A stretch of DNA of 64,000 nucleotides. It comes from an uncultured Carboxylicivirga sp. GTDB lineage: Bacteria; Bacteroidota; Bacteroidia; Bacteroidales; Marinilabiliaceae. The stretch spans positions 1,054,001 through 1,118,000 of the forward strand of contig CANNEA010000002.1 of assembly GCA_947503525.1 (NCBI GenBank), given 5' to 3'. Made by a program: the position numbers and the translations under genes. The notes below the pieces were generated by a model. It did not search any database. It saw only the letters and a list, made by a program, of their open reading frames with translations, and had not been told where the DNA came from. Shown piece by piece: positions 56,159 through 64,000 of this stretch (position 1 is its first letter; each line of letters begins with the position of its first letter).

Positions 56159-56166
56159 TAAATTTG
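56159..56166 (+). promoter_or_regulatory. -7 element for the VOC gene
   Basis: TAAATTTG, a perfect TAnnTTTG, 75 bases before the start. The only TTG upstream (56132-56134) is 24 bases away, longer than usual. Confidence 0.38.
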
Positions 56167-56241
56167 TAAGGTTTCATTCTTTTGATCTTGATTTTATAGA
56201 AAATTATAACGAATATGTAAGTTCATTTAAACTTAAGAGAT

Positions 56242-56631
56242 ATGAGTCTGAAATATAACATGGTTGGTTGGTTTGAAATACCGGTGAGTGATATGGATAG
56301 AGCCATTGATTTTTATAAAAATGTATTTCAAGTTGAAATGGATCAGCAAAAAATGGGTGATGTCAGTATGGCTTTTTTTCCATGGGACGAAGAGTTGCCT
56401 GGTGCACCTGGAGCTTTAGTGCATTATCCGGATGAATATCAGTCATCGCAAAGTGGGGTCCTAATTTATTTTTCATCCTTAAGTGGAGACTTGAACGATG
56501 AATTGACTAGGGTTGAGAATGCAGGTGGTAAAGTAATCTTACCTAAAAAGTTGATTGCCGAGGATATTGGCTATATGGCTTTGTTTTTGGATTCGGAAGG
56601 AAATAAAATGGCCCTTCATAGCAAGGCATAA
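56242..56631 (+). CDS. VOC-superfamily (glyoxalase/bleomycin-resistance fold) protein
   Basis: 129 residues with two beta-alpha-beta-beta-beta units: VGWFEIPVSDMDRAIDFYKNVF in the first and DEYQSSQSGVLIYF leading into the second, ending DIGYMALFLDSEGNKMALHS. Start and end motifs are typical of single-chain VOC proteins that dimerise around a metal site; a Glu in FEIP and one in DSEGN are candidate ligands. The substrate is unknown. It is a single gene. Confidence 0.87.
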   Translation: MSLKYNMVGWFEIPVSDMDRAIDFYKNVFQVEMDQQKMGDVSMAFFPWDEELPGAPGALVHYPDEYQSSQSGVLIYFSSLSGDLNDELTRVENAGGKVILPKKLIAEDIGYMALFLDSEGNKMALHSKA

Positions 56632-56660
56632 AAAAAGGAGCCCACAAGGGCTCCTTTAAT
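56631..56660. terminator. Bidirectional terminator between VOC and dnaJ
   Basis: AAAGGAGCCC-ACAA-GGGCTCCTTT (56634-56657), perfect 10-base stem. The T run is strong (seven) on the minus strand, serving dnaJ, and weak on the plus strand. Confidence 0.9.
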
Positions 56661-56678
56661 GTATATTCATACTGCTAT

Positions 56679-57842
56679 TTATTCGAACATGTTTTTCATG
56701 CGGCTAAAAAAGCTTTCGTTATCACCATTTGATGGATCAAAACTTTCCGAACCTTGCATTTTTTCAATCGTCTTACGATCTTCTTTTGAAATATTCTTTG
56801 GTATAAATACCTGTATCTGTACTAAAAGATCTCCTCTTCCGTAACTGTTAACTTCAGGTAAGCCTTTTCCTCTCAATCGTAAAATTTTTCCTGGCTGTGT
56901 GCCCGGGTCAATTTTTACTTTTACTTTACCTTCTACCGTAGGAATCTCAACAGGAGTTCCTAGAATAGCATCTGGTATACTAATGTTAAGGCTGTAAATT
57001 AAGTTGTTGCCGTCGCGAACTAAATCAGGGTGTTTTTCTTCTTCAATAAGAACTAACAAGTCACCGTTTATTCCACCTCGGCGAGCAGCATTTCCTTTTC
57101 CTGAAACAGATAATTGCATACCTTCTTCAACTCCTGCCGGGATATTTAGTGAGATAATTTCTTCATCTCTTACAATACCTTCACCAGCACATGGAGCACA
57201 CTTATTGGTAATTATCTTACCTTCGCCACCACACGTCGGACAGGTAGAGGCAGTCTGCATTTGACCAAGTATCGTATTTGATACTCTTGTTACCTGACCT
57301 GATCCGTGACATGTTGAGCAATTGCTGTAAGATGAACTGTCTGCTGCACCTGTACCGGTACATGAGCTACACTCAACATATTTTTTTACTTTAATCTTCT
57401 TTTCAGCCCCATTGGCAATTTCTTCCAGATTAAGTTTAACCTTAACTCGAAGATTAGAACCTTTATTTACTCTACGGCCACCTCTTGACGAACCACCGCC
57501 AAAACCACCAAATCCGCTAAATCCGCCGAAGCCACCGCCTCCAAAAATATCTCCAAAATGAGAGAAGATATCATCCATTGACATGCCGCCACCGCCAAAT
57601 CCACCACTGGCAGCACCACCAACACCTGCATGACCAAATTGATCATAGCGTTGACGCTTTTCAGCATTGGAAAGGATTTCGTAGGCCTCTGCTGCTTCCT
57701 TAAACTTTTCTTCCGCAGCGCTATCTCCAGGATTTTTATCTGGATGGAATTTTATGGCCTTTTTACGATAGGCTTTTTTGATTTCCTCTGCTGAAGCACC
57801 TTTTGATACTTCTAATATTTCGTAATAATCTCTTTTCGACAT
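56679..57842 (-). CDS. dnaJ: Chaperone DnaJ
   Basis: Type I DnaJ, 387 residues. J domain with HPD ([10 protein letters not shown]), a Gly/Phe-rich linker ([15 protein letters not shown]), and four zinc-finger repeats [24 protein letters not shown] and [10 protein letters not shown]-terminal substrate-binding domain follows. It lies 12 bases after grpE; dnaK is not adjacent. It stimulates DnaK ATP hydrolysis and delivers substrates. Confidence 0.97.
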   Translation of the reverse strand: MSKRDYYEILEVSKGASAEEIKKAYRKKAIKFHPDKNPGDSAAEEKFKEAAEAYEILSNAEKRQRYDQFGHAGVGGAASGGFGGGGMSMDDIFSHFGDIFGGGGFGGFSGFGGFGGGSSRGGRRVNKGSNLRVKVKLNLEEIANGAEKKIKVKKYVECSSCTGTGAADSSSYSNCSTCHGSGQVTRVSNTILGQMQTASTCPTCGGEGKIITNKCAPCAGEGIVRDEEIISLNIPAGVEEGMQLSVSGKGNAARRGGINGDLLVLIEEEKHPDLVRDGNNLIYSLNISIPDAILGTPVEIPTVEGKVKVKIDPGTQPGKILRLRGKGLPEVNSYGRGDLLVQIQVFIPKNISKEDRKTIEKMQGSESFDPSNGDNESFFSRMKNMFE

Positions 57843-57854
57843 CTGTTTTTTTAT

Positions 57855-58463
57855 TTACTCTCCAACAACAACTTTAGAAAAACGGATTACCTTATCATGA
57901 AGAGTATACCCTTTTTCGATGCAATCAATAACCTTACCCTTCATTTCTTCTGTTGGAGCAGGTATTTTAGTAACAGCCTCGTGGAGGTCCGTATCGAATT
58001 CTTTTTCCTTGGCTTCGATTTCTTTCATGCCCTGCTGAGCTATATATTCACCGAATTTATTATAGATTAATTTAATGCCTTCCTTAAGAGCATCAATATC
58101 TTTGGCTTCATCAATATGCGCAAGCGCTCGGTCGAAATCATCCACAACAGGGAGAAGAGCAAGAAGCAAACTTTCACCGGCCGTTTTAGTCAATTCCATC
58201 TTTTCTTTCAAAGTCCTTCGGCGATAGTTATCAAACTCGGCACTTAAGCGAACATACTTGTCGTTTATTTCTGCCAACTTTTCAGCTTGTATTTCTTCTG
58301 CTGATTTTTTCGGAGCTTCAGCCTCAGGAGCTTCTTCTACTTCTTGTTTCTCAGCTGTATCTTGATCTTTAGCCTCCTCAGTTGTTTCAACTGTATCTTT
58401 TATTTCCTTTTCAGCTTTGGCAGTCTTCTGCTCATCCTTCTTTTTTGATGACTTCTTAACCAT
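57855..58463 (-). CDS. grpE: Nucleotide exchange factor GrpE
   Basis: 202 residues. A charged, low-complexity N-terminus (Lys/Glu-rich, 1-55) is followed by the long coiled coil EFDNYRRRTLKEKMELTKTA and the beta domain ending KGYTLHDKVIRFSKVVVG, the GrpE signature. First gene of a grpE-dnaJ operon with a -7 element at 58527. Confidence 0.95.
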   Translation of the reverse strand: MVKKSSKKKDEQKTAKAEKEIKDTVETTEEAKDQDTAEKQEVEEAPEAEAPKKSAEEIQAEKLAEINDKYVRLSAEFDNYRRRTLKEKMELTKTAGESLLLALLPVVDDFDRALAHIDEAKDIDALKEGIKLIYNKFGEYIAQQGMKEIEAKEKEFDTDLHEAVTKIPAPTEEMKGKVIDCIEKGYTLHDKVIRFSKVVVGE

Positions 58464-58526
58464 TTATATTTTTGTTTATTTATTCTTATTCAGGGCAAAA
58501 ACAATTAATTTGAATTGCTTCGCGCG

Positions 58527-58534
58527 CAAAATTA
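58527..58534 (-). promoter_or_regulatory. grpE-dnaJ -7 element
   Basis: TAATTTTG on the minus strand, a perfect TAnnTTTG, 63 bases before the grpE start. No CIRCE inverted repeat is seen nearby, and no TTTG is 20 bases upstream. Confidence 0.4.
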
Positions 58535-58616
58535 TACAAATATTTTGCCATCTTGGTCTTATTGGTCAAATTGGCAGACATTCACTTTTAATATCTAACA
58601 TCGCTGTAATAATGAC

Positions 58617-58650
58617 AAAAAGGCAACTCCTTGCGATTAGGAATTGCCTT
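58617..58650 (-). terminator. Intrinsic terminator after the TlpA-like pair
   Basis: AAGGCAACTCCT (58620-58631) and AGGAATTGCCTT (58639-58650), one internal mismatch, 7-base loop; on the minus strand five T follow. Confidence 0.85.
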
Positions 58651-58671
58651 CAAGATGTTATGCTGTCAGTG

Positions 58672-59199
58672 TTACTTAACTAATTCTTTCAGTTTTGCCT
58701 CCAAATAAGGGCCTCTTAAATTTTTAGCTACAATAACTCCTTTATCATTTATAAGAAAATTACTTGGAATGCCTCGAACATTATAAATCGTCGCAGGTCG
58801 CGTTTGCCATCCAGCAAAATCACAAACATGATAATCCCATGTTAGTTTATCTGCTTTCATCGCATCTGTCCAAGCTCGTGAGTTTTTATCCAAGGACACA
58901 CTGAATACTGTAAAACCATTACCTTCCTTAAACGATTTTTCCTTGTAATTCTGGTAGGCTTTAACAACTGTAGGATTTTCGTGTCGACATGGTCCACACC
59001 AGCTTGCCCAAAAATCGATTAACACCATTTTTCCTCTTAATTCAGATAATTTAATGGTCTTACCATCCGGTGTCTTCATTTTTATGTCAGGTGCAATTTG
59101 TCCAATTTCAACACCCTCTTTTTGAGCCCATATGTTACCATTAGAGATTAACGTCAATAGCAGAATAGCTCCAATGGAGTTAATTATTTGTGTCTTCAT
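58672..59199 (-). CDS. TlpA-like thioredoxin-family protein (active CxxC)
   Basis: 175 residues, secreted: signal MKTQIINSIGAILLLTLIS...WAQ, then a TlpA/ResA domain with GQIAPDIKMKTPDG and the redox motif WASWCGPCR with Cys68 and Cys71, and a cis-Pro in VRGIPSNFLIND. It probably reduces disulfides or c-type cytochrome apoproteins in the periplasm. It follows a degenerate paralogue by 18 bases and ends at a terminator. Confidence 0.9.
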   Translation of the reverse strand: MKTQIINSIGAILLLTLISNGNIWAQKEGVEIGQIAPDIKMKTPDGKTIKLSELRGKMVLIDFWASWCGPCRHENPTVVKAYQNYKEKSFKEGNGFTVFSVSLDKNSRAWTDAMKADKLTWDYHVCDFAGWQTRPATIYNVRGIPSNFLINDKGVIVAKNLRGPYLEAKLKELVK

Positions 59200-59217
59200 A
59201 AAGTTTGATTTAGAGAA

Positions 59218-59748
59218 TTAAATCGCAGAAAGGAAGGAAAGCGATTTTTCAATCTTTGAATACTCAGCGTCTTTAATAACTATACGCCCTTCGCCATCAA
59301 TAAGAATATTAATGGGATTGTTGATGTCATACATTTTGGCAATACTACCATCTTTGCCTGCAAAATCACAGATATGTTTGAATTCTGTGGTTTCGTCTTG
59401 TTCAATTGCCAGATTAAGTGGAGACTTAAATCTATCCAATGAAACACTTATCACAACAAGGTCTTGCCCTTTGTGAAAGTCTTGTTTAAGGTAATCAGAG
59501 CGAATCTGATTAAGGTGAAAGTTATTCATTCTCGATTGAGCATGATATGATGCCCAAAAATTCAGAATTACCATCTTTCCACGGTAATCGCTAAGGTTGA
59601 ATGAACTCCCATCAATTAACTCGGTATGGATACCAGGCGCTTCGTTACCTATCTCTAGGCCAATTTCAGCAGCTTGATTATCATCCATGAACGATAAAAA
59701 ACCCACCCCCACAAGTACAGTAGCTAATATTAATTTTAGCTGCTTCAT
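59218..59748 (-). CDS. TlpA-like protein with degenerate active site
   Basis: 176 residues, exported (MKQLKLILATVLVGVGFLSF). It follows the thioredoxin fold of its neighbour (GNEAPGIHTELIDGSSF, DYRGKMVILNFWAS), but the redox motif WCGPC is replaced by YHAQS: His69 and Ser72 occupy the two cysteine positions. The cis-Pro position is also altered (NNPINILID). It cannot be a thiol oxidoreductase as written and may be a non-catalytic partner or binding protein for the active paralogue. Confidence 0.85.
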   Translation of the reverse strand: MKQLKLILATVLVGVGFLSFMDDNQAAEIGLEIGNEAPGIHTELIDGSSFNLSDYRGKMVILNFWASYHAQSRMNNFHLNQIRSDYLKQDFHKGQDLVVISVSLDRFKSPLNLAIEQDETTEFKHICDFAGKDGSIAKMYDINNPINILIDGEGRIVIKDAEYSKIEKSLSFLSAI

Positions 59749-60094
59749 AAGAATCTGTTTTGATTAAAAAACGATGTAAAGTTTAAAAAATTAAGAATGC
59801 GATGCTGTAGTTTTAGATGAACATACTCTAATATGTGATTAGCGTATTAATTGTGGAAGCAAAATTATGCAGGGTTACAAAAATGAGCAAGAAAAAAGGG
59901 CTAGGATATAAGGTTTATATTTTTATATTAGGTGGAGAATAGAATTATATATATCAGTTAATCAGGTTAATATAAAATCAAAAAGGTGAATTTTAGGCGA
60001 AAAACATACTTAGAATAGTTCTAAATAGGATAATTTTCATCCCTAAGGTTTCCCAAAAAATGTTAAAAAACTAGTAGATTTTCTTAAAAATAAC
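59749..60094. other. Intergenic region between TlpA-like pair and murA
   Basis: 346 AT-rich bases holding the promoter of the TlpA-like pair (59860-59890) and the probable murA terminator (60062-60100). I see no coding frame or known RNA in the remainder. Confidence 0.55.
59860..59890 (-). promoter_or_regulatory. Promoter of the TlpA-like pair
   Basis: On the minus strand TTG (59888-59890), exactly 20 bases, then TAATTTTG (59860-59867), a perfect TAnnTTTG. The leader would be about 105 bases. Confidence 0.52.
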
Positions 60095-60100
60095 CTAGTT
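60062..60100 (-). terminator. Probable murA terminator
   Basis: On the minus strand AACTAG and CTAGTT (60095-60100 and 60069-60074) enclose a second ATTTT/AAAAT pairing; six T follow. The first arm overlaps the murA stop codon. Confidence 0.6.
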
Positions 60101-61408
60101 GATTTCAGTTCGTTTGATTTTGGCGCCTAAATTTTGCAATCTGATATCAATGTTTTGATAACCTCTGTCAATTTGTTCGATGTTCTGAATCGTACTTTTT
60201 CCTTTAGCAGATAAAGCGGCAATTAAAAGAGCTACACCTGCGCGAATATCAGGCGAAGTTAATTTGGCGGCACGTAGAGCAGTTTCTTTATTTAAACCAA
60301 TAACGGTTGCCCTATGAGGGTCGCATAATATGATGCGTGCTCCCATGTCGATTAGTTTATCAACAAAGAATAAGCGACTCTCAAACATTTTCTGATGAAT
60401 AAGTACACTTCCTTTAGCTTGAGTAGCTACCACAAGAAATACACTTAGAAGATCCGGTGTTAAACCAGGCCAGGGAGCATCAGCAATTGTCATGATGGAG
60501 CCATCTATAAAGGTCTCTATTTCATAACTGTCCTGAGCGGGGATATAAATATCATCACCTTGTATCTGAAGTTTTATTCCCATTCGTTGAAAAGCCATAG
60601 GGATTACTCCTAGGTGTTCAACTCCCGCATTTTTTATAGTTATTTCAGAACTGGTCATCGCAGCCATTCCAATAAAACTACCTACCTCGATCATGTCAGG
60701 TAGGATTTTATGAATACAGCCTGTTAACTCAGTCACTCCCTCAATATGAAGTAAATTAGATCCAATGCCCGTAATTTTAGCGCCCATCGAAACCATCATT
60801 CGGCACAATTGCTGAAGGTAGGGTTCGCATGCTGCATTGTAAATGGTGGTTTTACCCGGAGTAAGAACAGCTGCCATGGCTATGTTAGCAGTACCGGTAA
60901 CCGATGCTTCATCTAAAAGCATATAGGTACCTTTCATTTCAGATGCTTCAACGGTATAAAAAATATCCTGAGCATCGAAATTGAATTTAGCTCCCAGCTT
61001 TTCAAAACCTATAAAATGGGTATCAAGGCGACGGCGACCAATTTTATCACCACCGGGCTTTGGAAAATAGGCTTTGCCAAAACGCGCAAGAAGAGGGCCC
61101 ATTATCATAATAGAACCACGAAGGGAAGAAGCACGTTTTTTAAATTCCTTACTTTGAAGAAATTCAAGGTTGATATCATCTGCCTGAAATTCACATGACT
61201 GTCTGTCTGTACGATTTATTTTAACCCCCATTTCAGCCAATAAATCAATCAGATTATTGACATCAACAATGTCGGGGATGTTGTTAATGGTTACTTTTTC
61301 GGAAGTAAGTAGTACAGCGCAAATGACTTGTAGGGCTTCGTTTTTAGCTCCTTGTGGGGTGATGTCCCCCTTTAAACTAATTCCACCTTCAATTTCAAAG
61401 CAGTTCAT
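60095..61408 (-). CDS. murA: UDP-N-acetylglucosamine 1-carboxyvinyltransferase
   Basis: MurA, first committed step of peptidoglycan synthesis, 437 residues. The substrate residues Lys22-Asn23 lie in PQGAKNEALQ. The catalytic loop, PGGCxIGxRP in the standard enzyme, reads PGGDKIGRRRLDTHF: Asp121 replaces the catalytic, fosfomycin-alkylated Cys. Other active-site segments, such as RASSLRGSIMIMGPLLARFG and PDMIEVGSFIG, are intact, so the enzyme should be active and intrinsically fosfomycin-insensitive. It follows a DUF4290 gene by 33 bases. Confidence 0.95.
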   Translation of the reverse strand: MNCFEIEGGISLKGDITPQGAKNEALQVICAVLLTSEKVTINNIPDIVDVNNLIDLLAEMGVKINRTDRQSCEFQADDINLEFLQSKEFKKRASSLRGSIMIMGPLLARFGKAYFPKPGGDKIGRRRLDTHFIGFEKLGAKFNFDAQDIFYTVEASEMKGTYMLLDEASVTGTANIAMAAVLTPGKTTIYNAACEPYLQQLCRMMVSMGAKITGIGSNLLHIEGVTELTGCIHKILPDMIEVGSFIGMAAMTSSEITIKNAGVEHLGVIPMAFQRMGIKLQIQGDDIYIPAQDSYEIETFIDGSIMTIADAPWPGLTPDLLSVFLVVATQAKGSVLIHQKMFESRLFFVDKLIDMGARIILCDPHRATVIGLNKETALRAAKLTSPDIRAGVALLIAALSAKGKSTIQNIEQIDRGYQNIDIRLQNLGAKIKRTEIN

Positions 61409-61441
61409 TCAAAATCTATTTTGGTTGTACGATAAAAGTAA

Positions 61442-62050
61442 TTATTTTTTATCGTTACTACGCTTTGGGTTGCGCTTTTTGTTGCTTCTATTACGGTTCT
61501 GATAATTTTCCTTTATTTCAGGAAGCTTTACATTTTCATCAACCGTTAATTTACCACCTGATAAACGCGTTAGATCACTGAAAATTTTATCATCAGTAAC
61601 AGAATCTTTATTCCATTGAGAAAGCGACTTTTTCATGTGGCTGGCTATTAGGATGATTAAGTGCTTTTTCTGCTCTTCATCTTCCAGTTCAATAGCTTTG
61701 GCAATCATTAATTCAACTAACTCGCCATAGTGTAGGTAGCTAATCTTACTGTTTTTGTAAGGTACTTTCTCAGGCCTGGCATTTAGAGTTTCCACTTCCG
61801 GCATAGGATATGGGGTTTCAATATCCAATTTAAAATCAGACATGATGGCCAGATGATCCCATAGTTTATGCTTGAAGTCATTTACATCACGTAAGTGAGG
61901 AAACATGTTTCCCATTATGCCAATGATAGTTCTGGCACATTTGGTACGTTCTTCACGGTCTTCAATTGTAATGGCATGGTTAACCATCTTCTGAATATGG
62001 CGGCCGTATTCTGGTAGAGCCAGATCTTTTCGGTTCGAATTATAGTCCAT
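61442..62050 (-). CDS. DUF4290 protein
   Basis: 202 residues: MDYNSNRKDLALPEYGRHIQ, the exact start typical of DUF4290, then helical segments with RTIIGIMGNMFPHLRDV, and a basic tail (NRNRSNKKRNPKRSNDKK). The family is confined to Bacteroidota and commonly precedes murA, as here. The basic tail suggests RNA or nucleoid binding; function unknown. Confidence 0.9.
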   Translation of the reverse strand: MDYNSNRKDLALPEYGRHIQKMVNHAITIEDREERTKCARTIIGIMGNMFPHLRDVNDFKHKLWDHLAIMSDFKLDIETPYPMPEVETLNARPEKVPYKNSKISYLHYGELVELMIAKAIELEDEEQKKHLIILIASHMKKSLSQWNKDSVTDDKIFSDLTRLSGGKLTVDENVKLPEIKENYQNRNRSNKKRNPKRSNDKK

Positions 62051-62172
62051 TGATTTTAAGATTCTGCTTAAACTTTGTTATACTTCCCAACGGTTGGTTG
62101 TTCTACGGAAATGGTTTTGTTCCTTTCGGAGGTAGGTTACACTATTATTAACTAGACAGGTAACTAATGCTA

Positions 62173-62204
62173 CAAAACTAAGGCAAAATTTTAAGTTTGG
62201 CAAA
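62173..62204 (-). promoter_or_regulatory. Promoter of the DUF4290-murA operon
   Basis: On the minus strand TTTG (62201-62204), exactly 20 bases, then TAGTTTTG (62173-62180), a perfect match to TTTG-N20-TAnnTTTG. It overlaps the last codons of the uvrD gene and gives a leader of about 115 bases. Confidence 0.6.
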
Positions 62205-64000
62205 TTTGAGTAATAATTGTTTTTGCCCCGCATTTTTAAATAGTACGGTTGCTTTTTTATTGGGTTCAACTCCTTCAACATTAATAACCTTCCCTTGGCC
62301 AAAGCGCTCATGTTCAACCATTACACCAGTAACGATTTGATCAGAAGATGCCGCATTAAAATTCAGCTTTATTTTCGCTTGTTCGTTTGAAGATGAATAA
62401 TTCATTTTTATTTTAGGAGATTCACTACTTCTCGAAGATCCAAAACTTCGCGCAGCAGGTCTTTGAAATGTGGATGATTTGCTGCCTGCAATATCATCAG
62501 GATTAAGTTCAAGAAAGGCCTGATCAATATCACCGATAAATCGGCTTGGACGGCTATAGGTCAGTTCACCATACTTGTATCTCGATCGGGCAAATGAGAT
62601 GGTAGCATTTTCTTCTGCTCGCGTAACAGCTACATAAAACAAACGGCGCTCTTCCTCAAGTGCTTTTTCACTATCCACCGATTGTAGCGAGGGGAAAAGT
62701 CCTTCTTCAACGCCAACTATGTATACATTTTTAAATTCAAGTCCTTTGGCTGAGTGAATGGTCATCAATGTAACCTTATCAATGTCTTCTTCACTTTCAT
62801 TATCCTGATCGGTTAATAAGGATACCTCTTCCAAAAAGTTAACCAAATTTGGTTTTAAACCTTCTTCCTTTTTGGTGTCGCTAAAATCCTTAATCCCGTT
62901 TAATAATTCATTGATATTATCAATTCGTCCTTGTCCTTCAATTGACTTATCGCCATGTAAATCATGCATTATTCCACTCGATGAAGCAATTTCTGCAGCA
63001 AGCTCATAGGCCGATAGTTGCTCAAGCTGCGCTGTGAACCGTGTAATTATGGCAACGAATGCATGCAGTTTTTTCAGAGTACCGGCATTGACTCCTAATT
63101 GCTGAGAACTAGAAGTTAATAATACATCCCATATGGTTTTACCGGAAGTGTCGGCTGCAACTACAATTTTATCCATTGTGGTTTTGCCAATGCCCCGTGC
63201 CGGATAATTAATGACCCGCTTTAAAGCTTCCTGGTCTGCAGGGTTAACAGTAAGTCTAAAATAGGCCAGCAAATCTTTTATTTCTTTACGCTGATAGAAG
63301 GAAAGGCCGCCGTATATTTTGTAAGGCAAGTTCTTTTTTCGAAGGGCTTCCTCAAATACCCTTGATTGCGCATTGGTACGATAAAGAATAGCAAAATCCT
63401 TAAAACTCTGTTGATGACGCATTCTTTTGTCAAAGATGTCATTCGTAATTAAGAAGCCTTCTTCAACATCAGAATAGGCCTTTAATATCTTAACCGGATT
63501 GCCTACCGCATTGTCAGAGAAGACATTCTTTTTAATCTGTCCTTGGTTTTTAGAAATGATGCTATTAGCAGCGTTCACAATATTCTGTGAAGAGCGATAG
63601 TTTTGTTCCAGCTTAAAAATATTATAACCTGGGTAATCGTTTCGGAAGTTAAGGATGTTTTCAATTTTAGCTCCTCTAAAACTGTAAATACTCTGTGCAT
63701 CATCGCCAACAACACAAATGTTTTTATGGATCTCTGCCAGTTTTTTTATTATCAGATATTGCGAAAAGTTGGTGTCCTGATACTCATCCACCATGATGTA
63801 GTCGTATTGACCCTGATACTTTTTAAGAACATCGGGAAAGTCACGAAACAAAATGTTTGTATTCAAAAGTAAGTCATCAAAGTCCATTACTCCTGATTTG
63901 AAACATTCACGCATGTATTGCGAATATATTTCGTAAACCATCGGAATTTGTGCAGCCTTGTCAGCTGCAATTCGATTAACATCCCTTGTATAGGCTACCG
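62178..64000 (-). CDS. uvrD: UvrD/PcrA-type DNA helicase (5' end outside window)
   Basis: Superfamily 1A 3'-5' helicase. The frame is open from 62178 to the window end, with VNRIAADKAAQIPMVYEIY reading in continuous with the first in-window Met (63941), so the N-terminus with Walker A is cut off. Visible motifs are Walker B MVDEYQDTN, motif III GDDAQSIYSFRGA, motif IV LEQNYRSSQNI, motif V MTIHSAKGLEF and motif VI YVAVTRAEE. The C-terminus carries a Tudor-like domain (GVMVEHERFGQGKV) used for RNA polymerase contact in PcrA. Confidence 0.93.
   Translation of the reverse strand, partial: VAYTRDVNRIAADKAAQIPMVYEIYSQYMRECFKSGVMDFDDLLLNTNILFRDFPDVLKKYQGQYDYIMVDEYQDTNFSQYLIIKKLAEIHKNICVVGDDAQSIYSFRGAKIENILNFRNDYPGYNIFKLEQNYRSSQNIVNAANSIISKNQGQIKKNVFSDNAVGNPVKILKAYSDVEEGFLITNDIFDKRMRHQQSFKDFAILYRTNAQSRVFEEALRKKNLPYKIYGGLSFYQRKEIKDLLAYFRLTVNPADQEALKRVINYPARGIGKTTMDKIVVAADTSGKTIWDVLLTSSSQQLGVNAGTLKKLHAFVAIITRFTAQLEQLSAYELAAEIASSSGIMHDLHGDKSIEGQGRIDNINELLNGIKDFSDTKKEEGLKPNLVNFLEEVSLLTDQDNESEEDIDKVTLMTIHSAKGLEFKNVYIVGVEEGLFPSLQSVDSEKALEEERRLFYVAVTRAEENATISFARSRYKYGELTYSRPSRFIGDIDQAFLELNPDDIAGSKSSTFQRPAARSFGSSRSSESPKIKMNYSSSNEQAKIKLNFNAASSDQIVTGVMVEHERFGQGKVINVEGVEPNKKATVLFKNAGQKQLLLKFAKLKILP

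Noticed and set aside
58464-58671. CIRCE or other heat-shock operator before grpE
   Set aside because: No inverted TTAGCACTC-type repeat is present; only a standard -7 element is seen.
1-64000. tRNA, rRNA, CRISPR arrays, insertion sequences, prophage or integrase genes
   Set aside because: Searched for by eye (GGTTCGA-type T-arms, regular repeats, transposase or integrase motifs) and none found.

Overview
The window is ordinary, densely coded chromosome from an AT-rich member of the Bacteroidota. The evidence is a TonB-dependent receptor paired with a DUF4249 lipoprotein, families largely restricted to the phylum (DUF4290, DUF5723), very few Shine-Dalgarno sequences, and several promoters of the phylum's TTTG-N20-TAnnTTTG type. 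An [FeFe]-hydrogenase maturase (HydF) together with NADPH-type glutamate synthase, aspartate ammonia-lyase and a GH20 hexosaminidase suggests an anaerobic or facultative fermentative, polymer-degrading organism, possibly Marinilabiliales; that placement is inference. I see no tRNA, rRNA, CRISPR array, insertion sequence or prophage.

Layout. 1-6.6 kb: TonB receptor (cut by the window start) with its lipoprotein, an unknown lipoprotein and a Tat-type lipoprotein amidase. 6.8-16.1 kb: nitrogen assimilation, with gltB-gltD on the minus strand and, diverging, a BBP2 porin, glnK and amt on the plus strand. 16.2-20.9 kb: aspartokinase behind a SAM-I riboswitch, an NAD-dependent epimerase-like protein, a possible CotH-like secreted protein and a CHAD protein. 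21-26.3 kb: regulator/membrane protein/CreD operon, a small haem-type membrane protein and a NatAB-like ABC exporter. 26.4-34.8 kb: ppx, an NtrC-like regulator without DNA-binding domain, aspA, a PAS histidine kinase and a three-domain acyl-activating/ACP/acyltransferase fusion. 34.9-41.3 kb: hydF, an unknown small protein and a 1399-residue multi-domain membrane protein.

41.6-48.1 kb, all minus strand, is the most interesting segment. It holds a DUF2170 protein, PspA/IM30, a DUF4178 protein, a Ser/Arg-rich lipoprotein-like protein, a DUF350 membrane protein, a membrane-fused spermidine synthase, AdoMet decarboxylase and a TrkA-type K+ channel. It looks like a polyamine-linked envelope-stress module related to E. 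coli yjfIJKLMC. 48.3-56.6 kb: FAD oxidoreductase, GH20 hexosaminidase, histidine kinase, a lipoprotein/DUF5723 pair and a VOC protein. 56.7-64 kb: grpE-dnaJ, a tandem TlpA-like thioredoxin pair of which one has lost both active-site cysteines, murA (Asp in place of the catalytic Cys), DUF4290 and a UvrD/PcrA helicase running off the window end.

Several genes begin at an internal ATG rather than at the longest open frame; these starts were moved using signal peptides, family N-termini, terminators and upstream neighbours, and each case is explained in the entry.
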